A stretch of DNA of 64,000 bases, from positions 1-64,000 of the forward strand of contig CAVPUC010000003.1 of assembly GCA_963708865.1 (NCBI GenBank). The letters are read 5' to 3'. This DNA comes from DAIDKA01 sp963708865 (lineage in GTDB: Bacteria; Pseudomonadota; Gammaproteobacteria; Steroidobacterales; Steroidobacteraceae). Each line of letters opens with the position of its first letter. The stretch's first letter is position 1. A program made the translations under genes and the position numbers. Under the pieces are notes generated by a model. It was not told where the DNA came from, did not search any database, and saw nothing but the letters and a program-made list of their open reading frames with translations. Below, one piece after another: positions 7,301 through 15,566 of the stretch.

Positions 7301-8065
7301 GTGGAGGTGCGCCCGGTGCGCACCCAGGTGGACGATGTACTGTCGGAAATCCACCTGCGCGTCGCCAAGAATGAACGGGTGCTGATCACCGTGCTCACCA
7401 AGCGGATGGCCGAGGACCTCACCGACTATCTGCATGACCACGATGTCAAGGTGCGGTACCTGCACTCGGACATCGATACGGTGGAACGCACCGAAATTAT
7501 CCGTGACCTGAGGCTTGGCCTTTTCGATGTGCTGGTCGGCATCAATCTGCTGCGGGAAGGCCTGGATATGCCGGAGGTCTCCCTGGTGGCCATCCTCGAT
7601 GCCGATAAGGAAGGCTTCCTGCGCTCGGATAATTCCCTGATTCAGACCATCGGCCGAGCGGCCCGGCATATCAACGGGCGGGCGATTCTGTATGCCGAGC
7701 GGGTGACCGGGTCGATGCAGCGGGCGTTGGATGAGACCGAGCGGCGCCGCAACAAGCAAATCGAGTTCAATGCGCTGCACGGTATTACGCCACGCGGGAT
7801 CACCAAGGGGGTCTCGGACATCATGGAGGGCGCCCGGTCGGCCGCGCCGCAGCCGGCCGGCAAACGGCGCGGCAAGGACCGCGCCGCCGCGCCCGGGATG
7901 GGCGGCTCGCCCGTGCACCTGGAGCCCGCCGCCATCGTGCGCCAGATCAAGGCGCTGGAAACCCGGATGTTCGCCAAGGCGCGGGAGCTTGAGTTCGAGG
8001 AGGCGGCCGCCCTGCGCGATCAGATCGAGAAGCTCAAGCAGATCGAGCTGGGACTGGCCGGATGA
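4364..8065 (+). CDS. uvrB: UvrB excinuclease subunit with intein in the P-loop
   Basis: UvrB is the DNA-damage verification helicase of nucleotide excision repair, loading UvrC after UvrA. The 1233-residue precursor splits into an N-extein of 46 residues ending in TGSGK, a 557-residue intein, and a C-extein starting TFTVAS. Joining the exteins restores the Walker A motif GVTGSGKTFTVAS and a 676-residue UvrB of normal length. The C-extein has the YYDYYQPEAY beta-hairpin, the DEADH-like motif VDESH, helicase motifs V-VI (GINLLREGLDMPE, QTIGRAARH) and the C-terminal UVR domain that binds UvrC. Because the intein breaks the ATP-binding loop, the unspliced protein should be inactive. The gene itself shows no frameshift. 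Confidence 0.97.
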   Translation: MERLPFKLQSDYQPAGDQPQAIEKLYDGLTSGLAHQTLLGVTGSGKSIGYDDPIYLVEHGLGTSTPKLVKAGPFIDSLMRTHGLESPQAGTERYTCADTAYSTVAFDPLRGATGTFRVSAFLRHEAPAAMFRLTTRCGRSITLTGDHNLWVLRDGMPELIRTADARRSDYLPAPLSLDCLEDLRELDVLPYLRDTGLFVQAEEPILRYVAAGGGGQFESTLNACNVGARSKLYAMRAGIRGKGLRIRHYLRLLADTDGLGGRVVSAAVRVTGQKLACGLPARLPLSEAVLALFGYYVAEGNSQSRFFILANRHPVIRSRIEQALDELGMPFFVKPSSDYQISSTALTTLLATLCGKTAGQKRLPDFWTRLSKRSLGTLLRAYFDGDGTVEKNGEVTATSKSTELASNLSYALMRFGIHARLRRVFKRATNSAHPGDNYVTVVISGQGDLRRYEQGIGFYHPEKQSKLAQLLEREGNTNVDVIPLPPGSLKALRQGLGLTQQQLATMAGCTRGMVRALEHRRRRPSRSLVGRLLDALAGHSRQLTVTSVQWWSEWRTLRGLTLVRWTRIRAVRPIEYPHPYVYDLSVPGPETFLAGSGGAFVHNTFTVASVIERVQRPTIVLAHNKTLAAQLYGEFREFFPNNAVEYFVSYYDYYQPEAYVPSTDTYIEKDSSINEHIEQMRLSATKALLERSDAIIVATVSAIYGLGDPQAYLSMVLHISRGDRIDQRRLLRRLADMQYTRNELDLTQGTYRVRGDVVDVFPAESSREAVRIELFDDTIDSISIFDPLTGQVMRKVPRFTIYPGTHYVTPRDRLIGAVDQIREDLRIRLAQLRDTGKLLEAQRLQQRTMFDMEMMQEVGYCAGIENYSRYLSGRQPGDPPPCLFDYLPPDSLLIVDESHQTIPQLGAMYKGDRSRKETLVEYGFRLPSALDNRPLKFEEWEQAAPQMIFVSATPGSYEKSHSAQVVEQVVRPTGLIDPQVEVRPVRTQVDDVLSEIHLRVAKNERVLITVLTKRMAEDLTDYLHDHDVKVRYLHSDIDTVERTEIIRDLRLGLFDVLVGINLLREGLDMPEVSLVAILDADKEGFLRSDNSLIQTIGRAARHINGRAILYAERVTGSMQRALDETERRRNKQIEFNALHGITPRGITKGVSDIMEGARSAAPQPAGKRRGKDRAAAPGMGGSPVHLEPAAIVRQIKALETRMFAKARELEFEEAAALRDQIEKLKQIELGLAG
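4502..6172 (+). mobile_element. Intein in UvrB with LAGLIDADG endonuclease and HTH
   Basis: In-frame intervening protein of 557 residues, spanning precursor residues 47-603. The N-terminal splice residue is Ser1 and block B has TGDH (intein 98-101). The C-terminal splice block reads YVYDLSVPG...GGAFVHN, with terminal His-Asn and Thr as +1 residue. Two dodecapeptide motifs, LFGYYVAEG (246-254) and LLRAYFDGDG (332-341), mark a LAGLIDADG homing endonuclease. A helix-turn-helix of XRE type (LTQQQLATMAGCTRGMVRALE, about 452-472) lies between the endonuclease and block F. Ser1 and Thr+1 support an O-N acyl shift route. Both endonuclease motifs keep an acidic residue, so homing may still be active. 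Confidence 0.95.
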
Positions 8066-8167
8066 GACGTAAGTGCTTGGAAGTGCGGTAGTTCGCTTGC
8101 CTACCCCCACTGGCTTCGGTATCGTGCCCGTCCCCTTCGCAGGACCGCTTCTGCCTCGGGAAACCGC

Positions 8168-8242
8168 AGGCGCGTAGCTCAGTGGTAGAGCATCACCTTG
8201 ACATGGTGGTGGTCGGTGGTTCGATCCCACTCGCGCCTACCA
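8168..8242 (+). tRNA. tRNA-Val (GAC)
   Basis: A complete cloverleaf. The acceptor AGGCGCG pairs with CGCGCCT, the D-arm is GCTC/GAGC, the anticodon stem is CACC-GGTG with loop TTGACAT giving anticodon GAC, the T-arm is intact and CCA is encoded. Followed 10 nt later by a terminator hairpin. Confidence 0.95.
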
Positions 8243-8252
8243 GATCAGAACA

Positions 8253-8281
8253 GGGCGCCCGTGCGATCGGGCGCCCTTTTT
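8253..8281 (+). terminator. Rho-independent terminator after tRNA-Val
   Basis: GGGCGCCC (8253-8260) pairs perfectly with GGGCGCCC (8269-8276) around an 8-nt loop and is followed by TTTTT. It ends only about 20 nt before the thrS start codon, so thrS must be transcribed by read-through, or the hairpin may act as a control element for thrS. Confidence 0.85.
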
Positions 8282-8301
8282 CGTACACAGTTGGATGATC
8301 C

Positions 8302-10228
8302 ATGCCTGTCGTGACATTGCCGGATGGCACTCAGCGCCCATTCGACCACCCGGTGACGGTGGACGAGGTGGCGGCGAGTATCGGCGCGGGGCTGCGCAAG
8401 GCCGCGCTGGCCGGTCGCGTGGACGACCAGCTGGTCGATACCTCGTTCACGATCGATCACGACGTGAAACTGTCGATCATCACGCCCAAGGATGCCGCCG
8501 GTCTGGAAGTCATCCGGCACTCCACCGCGCACCTGCTGGCGCAGGCGGTCAAGCAGCTGTTCCCCGAAGCGCAGGTCACCATCGGTCCGGTGATCGAAGA
8601 CGGGTTCTTCTATGACTTTGCCTACAAGCGCCCCTTCACGACCGAGGATCTGAGCGCCATCGAGGCGCGCATGACGCAGCTCGCCCAGGCGGATGCGAAG
8701 ATCACGCCGCCGGGTCATGGACCGCGATGCGGCGGTCGACTATTTCAAGGGACTCGGTGAGCATTACAAAGCGGAGATCATCGCCAGCATTCCGGCCGGG
8801 GAAGCGATCTCGCTCTACGGGCAGGGGGACTGGATTGACCTGTGCCGCGGCCCGCACGTGCCCTCAACGGGCAAACTCACCGCGTTCAAGCTCACCAAGG
8901 TCGCCGGCGCCTACTGGCGCGGGGACTCGAAGAACGAGATGCTGCAGCGGATCTACGGCACCGCGTGGGCGGACAAGAAGCAGCTCGATGACTATCTGAA
9001 GCGCATCGAGGAGGCGGAAAAGCGCGATCATCGCCGCATCGGCCGCGAACTGGATCTGTTCCATGTCCAGGAAGAAGGTCCGGGCCTGGTGTTCTGGCAT
9101 CCGAAGGGCTGGGCCATCTGGCAGGCGGTCGAGCAGTACATGCGCGGTGTCTATCGGGATTCGGGCTATCAGGAAGTGCGCGGACCGCAGGTGCTCGATG
9201 TGTCGCTGTGGAAGAAGTCGGGTCACTGGGACAACTACCAGGACAACATGTTCTTTACCGAGTCGGAGAAGCGCACCTATGCGCTGAAGCCGATGAACTG
9301 TCCCGGCCATGTGCAGATCTACAACCATGCGCTGCACAGCTATCGCGACCTGCCGCTGCGCTACGGTGAGTTCGGCGCCTGTCATCGCAACGAGCCCTCA
9401 GGCGGTCTGCACGGCATCCTGCGGGTGCGCGGCTTCACGCAGGATGATGGCCATATCTTCTGCACCGAGGATCAGATCGAGGCGGAGATCACCGCGTTCC
9501 ATCGCCAGGCACTGGCGGTTTACGACGATTTTGGCTTCAAGGATCTGCAGATCAAGATCGCCCTGCGGCCGGATAAGCGCATCGGTTCGGATGCGCAGTG
9601 GGACATGACCGAGGGCATGATGCGCAACGCGCTCAAGGCCGCGGGCGTCGAGTGGCAGGAGCTGCCCGGCGAGGGGGCCTTTTACGCGCCCAAGATCGAG
9701 TACCACTTCCGGGATGCGATCGGCCGCACCTGGCAGCTTGGCACCATCCAGACCGACTTCATGATGCCCGAGCGCCTCGGCGCCGAATACGTGGGGACCG
9801 ATTCGGCCCGCCACGTGCCGGTCATGCTGCACCGGGCCATCGTAGGGTCGATGGAACGATTCATCGGCATCCTCCTCGAGCATCACGCCGGCAAGCTTCC
9901 GACCTGGCTCGCCCCGGAGCAGGTGGCGGTTCTCAATATCACCGAAAGGCAGGCGGAATATGCCACTCAGGTCGCGGAAAACCTTAAGAAACATGGGCTT
10001 CGCGCCATAACCGACTTGCGGAACGAGAAGATCGGCCTTAAGATCCGCGAGCACACGCTTCAGCGTGTCCCATACTTGATTGTTGTTGGCGATAAAGAAG
10101 TCGCCGCAAACCAGCTTGCAGTGCGCACACGTGGCGGCAAGGATCTGGGCGCGATGTCTGTGGAGACGTTCATGGAACGCCTGCAGATCGAGCTCAGCAG
10201 CCACGGTCGCAGAACTTTGGAGGATTGA
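8302..10228 (+). CDS. thrS: Threonyl-tRNA synthetase (frameshifted in this sequence)
   Basis: Charges tRNA-Thr in the cytoplasm. The N-terminus has the TGS domain (PVVTLPDGTQRPF), then the HxxxH editing-domain zinc motif (HSTAHLLA) and SAD domain. The catalytic class II core begins near 9030 with motif 2 (GACHRNEPSGGLHGILRVRGFTQDD), and the anticodon-binding domain is at the C-terminus. The reading frame shifts +1 near 8700-8712, between AQADAKIT and RRVMDRDAAVDYF. Removing one base gives 641 residues, the usual ThrS length. Because thrS is normally essential and unique, a sequence error is far more likely than a pseudogene. The stop codon overlaps the infC leader. Confidence 0.93.
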
Positions 10229-10231
10229 CGC

Positions 10232-10753
10232 ATCGCTATTGCATCCAAGCGCGTCCGGCGCAACGACGAGATTTCGTCCCCGAGTTTGCGGGTGATCGCA
10301 GCGGACGGTTCCCAGGCCGGGGTAATGACCCGATTTGAGGCCCTGGCGATGGCCACGGCAGCGGAATTGGACCTCGTCGAGGTTTCCCCGACGGCTGAAC
10401 CGCCGGTCGTGCGCATCATGGACTACGGGAAATTCCTGTTCGAACAGAACAAGAAGACCCATGCGGCGAAGCGCAAGCAGAAGCAGATTCAGGTCAAGGA
10501 AGTAAAATTCCGGCCGGGTACGGAGGAGGGCGATTATCAGGTCAAACTGCGTAATCTCACCCGCTTCCTGACTGAAGGTGATAAGGCCAAGGTGACCTTG
10601 AGGTTCCGCGGCCGCGAAATGGTGCACCAGGATATCGGGCGCAAGCTCCTGGCCCGGGTTTCAGCAGATCTTGCTCCGTTGAGCATCATCGAGCAGAACC
10701 CGATGATGGAGGGAAAGCAGATGATCATGGTCTTTGCACCGAAAAAGAAGTAA
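10232..10753 (+). CDS. infC: Translation initiation factor IF-3, AUC start
   Basis: IF-3 binds the 30S subunit, prevents 70S joining and proofreads initiator codon choice. No ATG lies at the proper N-terminus. The conserved start IAIASKRVRRNDEIS begins at ATC (10232), with GGAGG at 10219-10223 inside the end of thrS, 8 nt upstream; the ATT at 10238 is too far away. Non-AUG starts (AUU, AUC, AUA) are the known self-control device of infC, since IF-3 discriminates against them. The product is about 173 residues with both domains, including MDYGKFLFEQ, KFRPGTEEGDYQVK and VTLRFRGREM. It lies 3 nt after thrS. Confidence 0.93.
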   Translation: MAIASKRVRRNDEISSPSLRVIAADGSQAGVMTRFEALAMATAAELDLVEVSPTAEPPVVRIMDYGKFLFEQNKKTHAAKRKQKQIQVKEVKFRPGTEEGDYQVKLRNLTRFLTEGDKAKVTLRFRGREMVHQDIGRKLLARVSADLAPLSIIEQNPMMEGKQMIMVFAPKKK

Positions 10754-10865
10754 CGGCGCAGCGCATCGTCGGCCCGTAAGGGCCCCGATGCCTGGGTCGT
10801 TCGCCCGCCAGTGGGTGCCGCTAGGTGCCTTGCGAACGGGGCTATACAAATAGGAGTCGAAAGTC

Positions 10866-11066
10866 ATGCCCAAGTTGAAGACCAACCGGGCTGCGGCCAA
10901 GCGTATTCGCAAGACTGCGAAGGGCTACAAGGCGTATTCCGCCGGCCGCCGCCATAACCTCGGTCACAAGGACCGCAAGCGCAAGCGTCACCTGCGTTCA
11001 GGTGGCAGCAGCCTCGTTGATAAGGCCGATGCCGGGCGTTTGCCGGCACTGCTTCCGAACCACTAG
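10866..11066 (+). CDS. rpmI: Ribosomal protein bL35
   Basis: A 66-residue, highly basic protein with the bL35 signature PKLKTNRAAAKR and a C-terminal LPALLPNH. It is part of the 50S subunit and lies between infC and rplT as usual. The 112-bp gap before it may hold the leader where L20 represses rpmI-rplT in related bacteria; I did not resolve a specific fold there. The start has an upstream AGGAG. Confidence 0.97.
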   Translation: MPKLKTNRAAAKRIRKTAKGYKAYSAGRRHNLGHKDRKRKRHLRSGGSSLVDKADAGRLPALLPNH

Positions 11067-11123
11067 TCAACAGGCAATTTGCACAGGCGCTGCCATTGCG
11101 CGGCGCCGCTTACGGAGAATTCC

Positions 11124-11489
11124 ATGGCACGAGTCAAGCGTGGTGTGACGGCGCGAGCCCGCCACAACAAAGTTCTGGGAAAGGCGAAGGGCTACTACAA
11201 CGCCCGTCGCAAGATTTACCGCGCCGCCAAGCAGGCGGTCATCAAGGCCGGTCAGTATGCGTACCGGGATCGGCGCGCCAAGAAGCGTGAGTTCCGTGCG
11301 CTGTGGATCGCGCGCATCAATGCCGCATCGCGCATCTACGGGCTCAACTATAGCCGCCTGATCGACGGCCTCAACCGGGCGGGAATCGAAATCGACCGCA
11401 AGATGCTGGCGGACCTGGCCGTGCATGACACGGACGCTTTCGGCGCGATCGCCAATCAGGCCAAGACGGCACTCGGCATCGCGGCCTGA
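11124..11489 (+). CDS. rplT: Ribosomal protein bL20
   Basis: A 121-residue 50S assembly protein starting MARVKRGVTARARHNK, with the ARINAASRIYGLNYSRLI core and a normal C-terminus. The ATG at 11124 has GGAG 7 nt upstream; an earlier in-frame start at 11079 gives an unrelated extension. L20 is both an early assembly protein and the translational repressor of rpmI-rplT in gammaproteobacteria. Confidence 0.97.
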   Translation: MARVKRGVTARARHNKVLGKAKGYYNARRKIYRAAKQAVIKAGQYAYRDRRAKKREFRALWIARINAASRIYGLNYSRLIDGLNRAGIEIDRKMLADLAVHDTDAFGAIANQAKTALGIAA

Positions 11490-11500
11490 TCCTTAAGGAC

Positions 11501-12523
11501 GTGGGCGATCTGGGCTCCGTCGTGGAGGAGGCGCTGCGCGAAGTGGCTTCGTGCAGTGCCCTCGCGGCCCTCGAGGATTGCCGCATCCGTTGGCTGGGCA
11601 AAAAGGGCGGTCTCACCGAACAGCTGAAGGCCCTCGGCTCACTGCCCGCGGCTGAGCGGCCCGCCGCCGGCGCCCGCATCAACGCCGCGAAGGTCCGCAT
11701 CCAGGAGGCCATCGACGCGCGCCGCGCGGAACTGGAACGCGCCGAAGATGAGACGCGCCTCACCTCCGGGCAGATCGATGTCACCTTGCCGGGGCGGGGC
11801 GAGGCTCGCGGCGCGCTGCACCCGGTCACCCGGGCGCGGCTGCGCATCGAGGCGATCTTTCGCAGTGCCGGGTTTGATGTGGCGGAAGGCCCTGAGATCG
11901 AGGATGACTTCCACAACTTCGAGGCGCTCAACATTCCCGCCGACCATCCGGCGCGCGCGATGCACGATACCTTCTATTTTCCCGACGGCCGGCTGCTGCG
12001 TACCCACACCTCGCCGGTGCAGATCCGCGCACTGCTGGCGCGCGGCGCGCCGCTGGCGGTGATCGCCCCGGGGCGGGTCTATCGCAGCGATGCGGACGTG
12101 ACGCACTCGCCGATGTTTCACCAGCTCGAAGGGCTGGTGGTGGATGAGAACATCAGCTTCGCGAACCTCAAAGCCATTCTGCATGGCTTTGTCGAGGCAT
12201 TCTTTGAACGCGACCTCGCGATGCGCCTGCGGCCTTCGTACTTTCCGTTCACTGAGCCCTCGGCCGAAGTCGACATGTCGTGCGTCTTCTGCAACGGCGC
12301 GGGCTGCCGCATCTGCAAGCACACCGGGTGGCTGGAGATCTGCGGCTGCGGCATGGTGCATCCGAATGTGCTCAAAGCGAGTGGCGTGGACCCGGAGCGT
12401 TACACCGGTTACGCCTTCGGCGCCGGCATCGATCGGCTCGCCATGCTGCGTTACGGCGTGAACGACATGCGGCTGTTTTTTGACAATGATCTGCGCTTCC
12501 TCGAGCAGTTCCGGGCGTTCTGA
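11501..12523 (+). CDS. pheS: Phenylalanyl-tRNA synthetase alpha subunit
   Basis: Catalytic subunit of the alpha2-beta2 enzyme that charges tRNA-Phe. It is 340 residues with a GTG start preceded by AAGGA. Class II motifs are visible: HPVTRARLRIEAIF, FHNFEALNIPADHPAR, the TSPVQIR motif, and motif 3 in the C-terminal GYAFGAGIDRLAMLRYG. It starts 11 nt after rplT and is followed 9 nt later by pheT. Confidence 0.96.
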   Translation: MGDLGSVVEEALREVASCSALAALEDCRIRWLGKKGGLTEQLKALGSLPAAERPAAGARINAAKVRIQEAIDARRAELERAEDETRLTSGQIDVTLPGRGEARGALHPVTRARLRIEAIFRSAGFDVAEGPEIEDDFHNFEALNIPADHPARAMHDTFYFPDGRLLRTHTSPVQIRALLARGAPLAVIAPGRVYRSDADVTHSPMFHQLEGLVVDENISFANLKAILHGFVEAFFERDLAMRLRPSYFPFTEPSAEVDMSCVFCNGAGCRICKHTGWLEICGCGMVHPNVLKASGVDPERYTGYAFGAGIDRLAMLRYGVNDMRLFFDNDLRFLEQFRAF

Positions 12524-12532
12524 CGCGAATTC

Positions 12533-14914
12533 ATGAAAGTCCCAATTTCCTGGCTGAATGAGTGGGTGAAGGTGCCGTGGGAGGCGTCGGAACTGGGTGC
12601 GCGACTGACCATGGCGGGCTTTGAACTCGAGGCCATGGAGCCCGCGGCGCCGCCGTTCAGCGGTGTGGTGGTCGCGCAGATCCTCGAGGCCGTCGCGCAT
12701 CCGCAGGCCGACAAGCTGCGCGTCTGCCAGGTGACCAGGGGAGCGGGCGCGCCACTGCAGATCGTGTGCGGTGCGCCGAATGCGCGCGCCGGTTTGCGCA
12801 CCGCGCTCGCCATGGTCGGCGCGGAACTTCCCGGCGGCCTGCACATCGGTGCGGCGACGCTGCGCGGGGTGGCCTCCCACGGCATGCTCTGCTCGGCCAA
12901 GGAGTTGGGTTTGAGCGATGCCGCGCCCGGCATACTCGAACTGCCCGCGGATGCCCCACTGGGCGACTCACTGCGTGATTATCTGCAGCTTGAGGACCAC
13001 ACGCTGGAGTTGAACGTGACGCCGAACCGCGGCGATGCGATGTCCATCATCGGCGTGGCACGCGAGGTCGCGGCGCTGACCGGTGCGCCGTTGCGCGCGC
13101 CGGCGGGCGCCGCGGTGGGCGATGTGCTCACGGAACGGCAGACCGTGCGGCTCGAGGCAGCCGCGGCCTGCCCGCGGTTCGTCGGCCGCATTGTCCGCGG
13201 CATCGACAACACCCGGCCGACGCCGCTGTGGCTGCGCGAGCGGCTGCGGCGTGCCGGCGTGCGCTCGATCAGCCCGGCGGTGGATGTGACCAACTACGTG
13301 CTGCTCGAGCTGGGTCAGCCCATGCACGCCTACGACCTTGCCAAGGTATCGGGCGACATCGTGGCGCGCATGGCGCGGCCCGCCGAGGCGGTCACACTGC
13401 TTGACGGCCGCGCGGCAACCCTGGATGCCGATATGCTGGTGATTGCCGATGAAGCGGGCGCGGTGGGCGTCGCGGGCATCATGGGCGGGGAGCGCGCCGC
13501 GGTCAGCGCCACCACCCGCGATGTGTTTCTGGAGGTGGCCTGGTTTGCGCCCGACAGCATTCGAGGTCGTGCCCGTCGCTTGGGACTGCACACCGATGCC
13601 AGCCAGCGCTTCGAGCGTGGCGTGGACCCATCGGGACAGGCACGCGCCATGGAGCGCGCCACCGCGCTGCTGCTCAGCATCGCCGGCGGCCGAGCGGGGC
13701 CGCTCGTGATCACGGAGGATCCGTCGGGACTGCCGACACGCTCGGCGGTGCGGCTGCGCCGCGAGCGACTGACCCGGCTGCTGGGTGTGGCGGTGCCGGA
13801 TGGTCAGGTGAGTTCCATTCTTCAGAACCTGCAGATGCAGGTCACACCGATTGCCGAGGGCTGGACCGTGGTGCCGCCGCCGCATCGGTTTGATATCGCG
13901 ATCGAAGAGGACCTCATAGAGGAGGTCGCACGCATCATCGGATTTGCGGCCATACCCGAGCGACCGGCAAAGCGGCAGCAGGTATTCCTGCCGTTGCCCG
14001 AGGCCGTGCCGCCCGAGCGCGTCGTGCTCGAGGCGTTGATCGCCCGCGGCTACCATGAGGCCATCACCTTCGCCTTCGTGGATCCGGCGCTGCAGGGGCT
14101 GCTGTTCCCGCAAATCCAGTCTCTGACCCTGGCCAATGCCATTGCCTCGGACCAGTCGGTCATGCGCGTGTCGCTGTGGCCGGGCCTGGTGCGGGTGGCG
14201 CTGGAGAATCAACGTCGCCAGCACGATCGCATCCGGCTCATCAGCCATGGCGCGCGCTTCGTCGTGCACGAGGGTCAGGTGCGCGAAGTGGACTCGCTGG
14301 CGGGTATTGCGCTGGGCCGGCGACTGCCCGAGCAGTGGGGCAGCAGTGAATCGCGCGAGCCGCTGGATTTCTTTGATGCCAAGGCGGATCTGGAGGCGCT
14401 GCTGGCGGCAAGCGGCGCCGCGGAGGAGTTCAGCTTCGAGGCGGCGACGCTGTCGTGTCTGCATCCGGGACGCACGGCCTGCGTGTTGCGTGCCGGCGCG
14501 GTGGTGGGCTGGATCGGCGAACTGCATCCGCGCCTGGTACGCGAATTGGGATTCACGCAGGCGCCGGCACTGTTCGAAGTCGAGGTTGTTGCATTGCGGG
14601 TCAATTTGCCGCAGGCCAGCGAGATTTCCCGCTTCCCGCAGGTGCGCCGCGACCTTGCCATCGTGCTGCCTGAGAATGTCTCTTTCAGTGCTCTGCGCGA
14701 GCGTGTAGTCTTATCGGGGTCGAGCTTCCTGCGAAATGTGCGATTATTTGACGTATATCGTGGCGCAGGCATAGAAAAAGGGCGAAAAAGCATTGCCTTG
14801 GGCTTGATTTTCCAAGATATTTCTCGCACGCTAACTGACAACGAAGTAGACCTCGCAGTCGCGGCCGTGGTGGCCGATCTGCGTGAGAACCTTGATGCGA
14901 GAATACGAGAATAA
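12533..14914 (+). CDS. pheT: Phenylalanyl-tRNA synthetase beta subunit
   Basis: Partner of PheS; the 793-residue beta chain carries the tRNA-binding and editing domains. In order are the EMAP-II-like tRNA-binding domain (residues about 40-150), the B3/B4 editing domain with the FVGRIVRGIDN and HAYDLAKV motifs, the B5 domain (about 400-475), a catalytic-like core, and the C-terminal FDX-ACB anticodon domain (EISRFPQVRRDLAIV onward). It overlaps the upstream edge of ihfA, as is usual for this operon. Confidence 0.96.
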   Translation: MKVPISWLNEWVKVPWEASELGARLTMAGFELEAMEPAAPPFSGVVVAQILEAVAHPQADKLRVCQVTRGAGAPLQIVCGAPNARAGLRTALAMVGAELPGGLHIGAATLRGVASHGMLCSAKELGLSDAAPGILELPADAPLGDSLRDYLQLEDHTLELNVTPNRGDAMSIIGVAREVAALTGAPLRAPAGAAVGDVLTERQTVRLEAAAACPRFVGRIVRGIDNTRPTPLWLRERLRRAGVRSISPAVDVTNYVLLELGQPMHAYDLAKVSGDIVARMARPAEAVTLLDGRAATLDADMLVIADEAGAVGVAGIMGGERAAVSATTRDVFLEVAWFAPDSIRGRARRLGLHTDASQRFERGVDPSGQARAMERATALLLSIAGGRAGPLVITEDPSGLPTRSAVRLRRERLTRLLGVAVPDGQVSSILQNLQMQVTPIAEGWTVVPPPHRFDIAIEEDLIEEVARIIGFAAIPERPAKRQQVFLPLPEAVPPERVVLEALIARGYHEAITFAFVDPALQGLLFPQIQSLTLANAIASDQSVMRVSLWPGLVRVALENQRRQHDRIRLISHGARFVVHEGQVREVDSLAGIALGRRLPEQWGSSESREPLDFFDAKADLEALLAASGAAEEFSFEAATLSCLHPGRTACVLRAGAVVGWIGELHPRLVRELGFTQAPALFEVEVVALRVNLPQASEISRFPQVRRDLAIVLPENVSFSALRERVVLSGSSFLRNVRLFDVYRGAGIEKGRKSIALGLIFQDISRTLTDNEVDLAVAAVVADLRENLDARIRE

Positions 14915-14918
14915 GCCT

Positions 14919-15221
14919 ATGACGGCTCTCACAAAGGCTGAGATGGCGGAGGCGCTTTTCAATCAGTTGGGCCTCAACAAGCGCGAAGCGCGCGAGCTGG
15001 TGGACCTCTTTTTTGAAGAAGTGCGTGCGGCACTCTCAAACGGTGAACAGGTAAAGTTGTCCGGATTCGGAAACTTTGATCTTAGGGATAAGAATCAACG
15101 TCCGGGGCGCAATCCGAAAACGGGCGAAGAGATTCCAATTACGGCGCGACGTGTCGTAACGTTCCGTCCTGGGCAAAAGCTGAAAGCGCGGGTCGAAGCC
15201 TATGTTGGAGCCAAAGAATAA
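14919..15221 (+). CDS. ihfA: Integration host factor alpha subunit
   Basis: A DNA-bending HU/IHF-family protein of 100 residues that forms a heterodimer with IhfB. It has the DNA-wrapping arm signature GNFDLRDKNQRPGRNPKTGEE cut around the conserved proline, and starts MTALTKAEMAEALF like E. coli IhfA. A longer start at 14883 would overlap pheT; the ATG at 14919 matches the family. IHF is also the usual cofactor for tyrosine integrases such as the one at 28032-29282. Confidence 0.96.
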   Translation: MTALTKAEMAEALFNQLGLNKREARELVDLFFEEVRAALSNGEQVKLSGFGNFDLRDKNQRPGRNPKTGEEIPITARRVVTFRPGQKLKARVEAYVGAKE

Positions 15222-15558
15222 CGACACGCTTCCGCCGATTCCCGGCAAGCGTTACTTCACCATCGGTGAAGTCAGTGATCTGTGTGGCGTAAAGCCGCAC
15301 GTCCTGCGTTATTGGGAACAGGAATTCCCGCAGCTAAAGCCCGTCAAGCGCCGCGGCAACCGCCGCTATTACCAGCGCCAGGACGTGATCGTCATCCGCC
15401 AGATTCGCAGCCTGCTCTATGAGCAGGGCTTCACCATTGGTGGAGCGCGCCAAAAACTGACGGGCGAGGAAGCCCGCACGGATGTGAGCCAGAGCCAGCA
15501 GATCGTGCGGCAACTGCGGCTGGAACTTGAGGAAGTGCTCAAGCTGCTGCGCCGCTGA
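15202..15558 (+). CDS. MerR-family transcriptional regulator
   Basis: A 118-residue regulator with a winged helix-turn-helix at residues 18-80 (YFTIGEVSDLCGVKPHVLRY then RRYYQRQDV) and a C-terminal coiled coil. The start overlaps the last 20 bp of ihfA in another frame, showing tight coupling. This gene regularly follows ihfA in gammaproteobacteria and its effector is unknown. There is no metal-binding cysteine cluster. Confidence 0.92.
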   Translation: MLEPKNNDTLPPIPGKRYFTIGEVSDLCGVKPHVLRYWEQEFPQLKPVKRRGNRRYYQRQDVIVIRQIRSLLYEQGFTIGGARQKLTGEEARTDVSQSQQIVRQLRLELEEVLKLLRR

Positions 15559-15566
15559 GGGGGCAC

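Noticed and set aside
6479..8230. 583-residue minus-strand frame across uvrB and tRNA-Val
   Set aside because: Antisense shadow of uvrB, no matching family.
8302..10228. Two separate genes instead of one thrS
   Set aside because: The frames join exactly into one ThrS of normal length after removing a base, and the second has no ribosome site.
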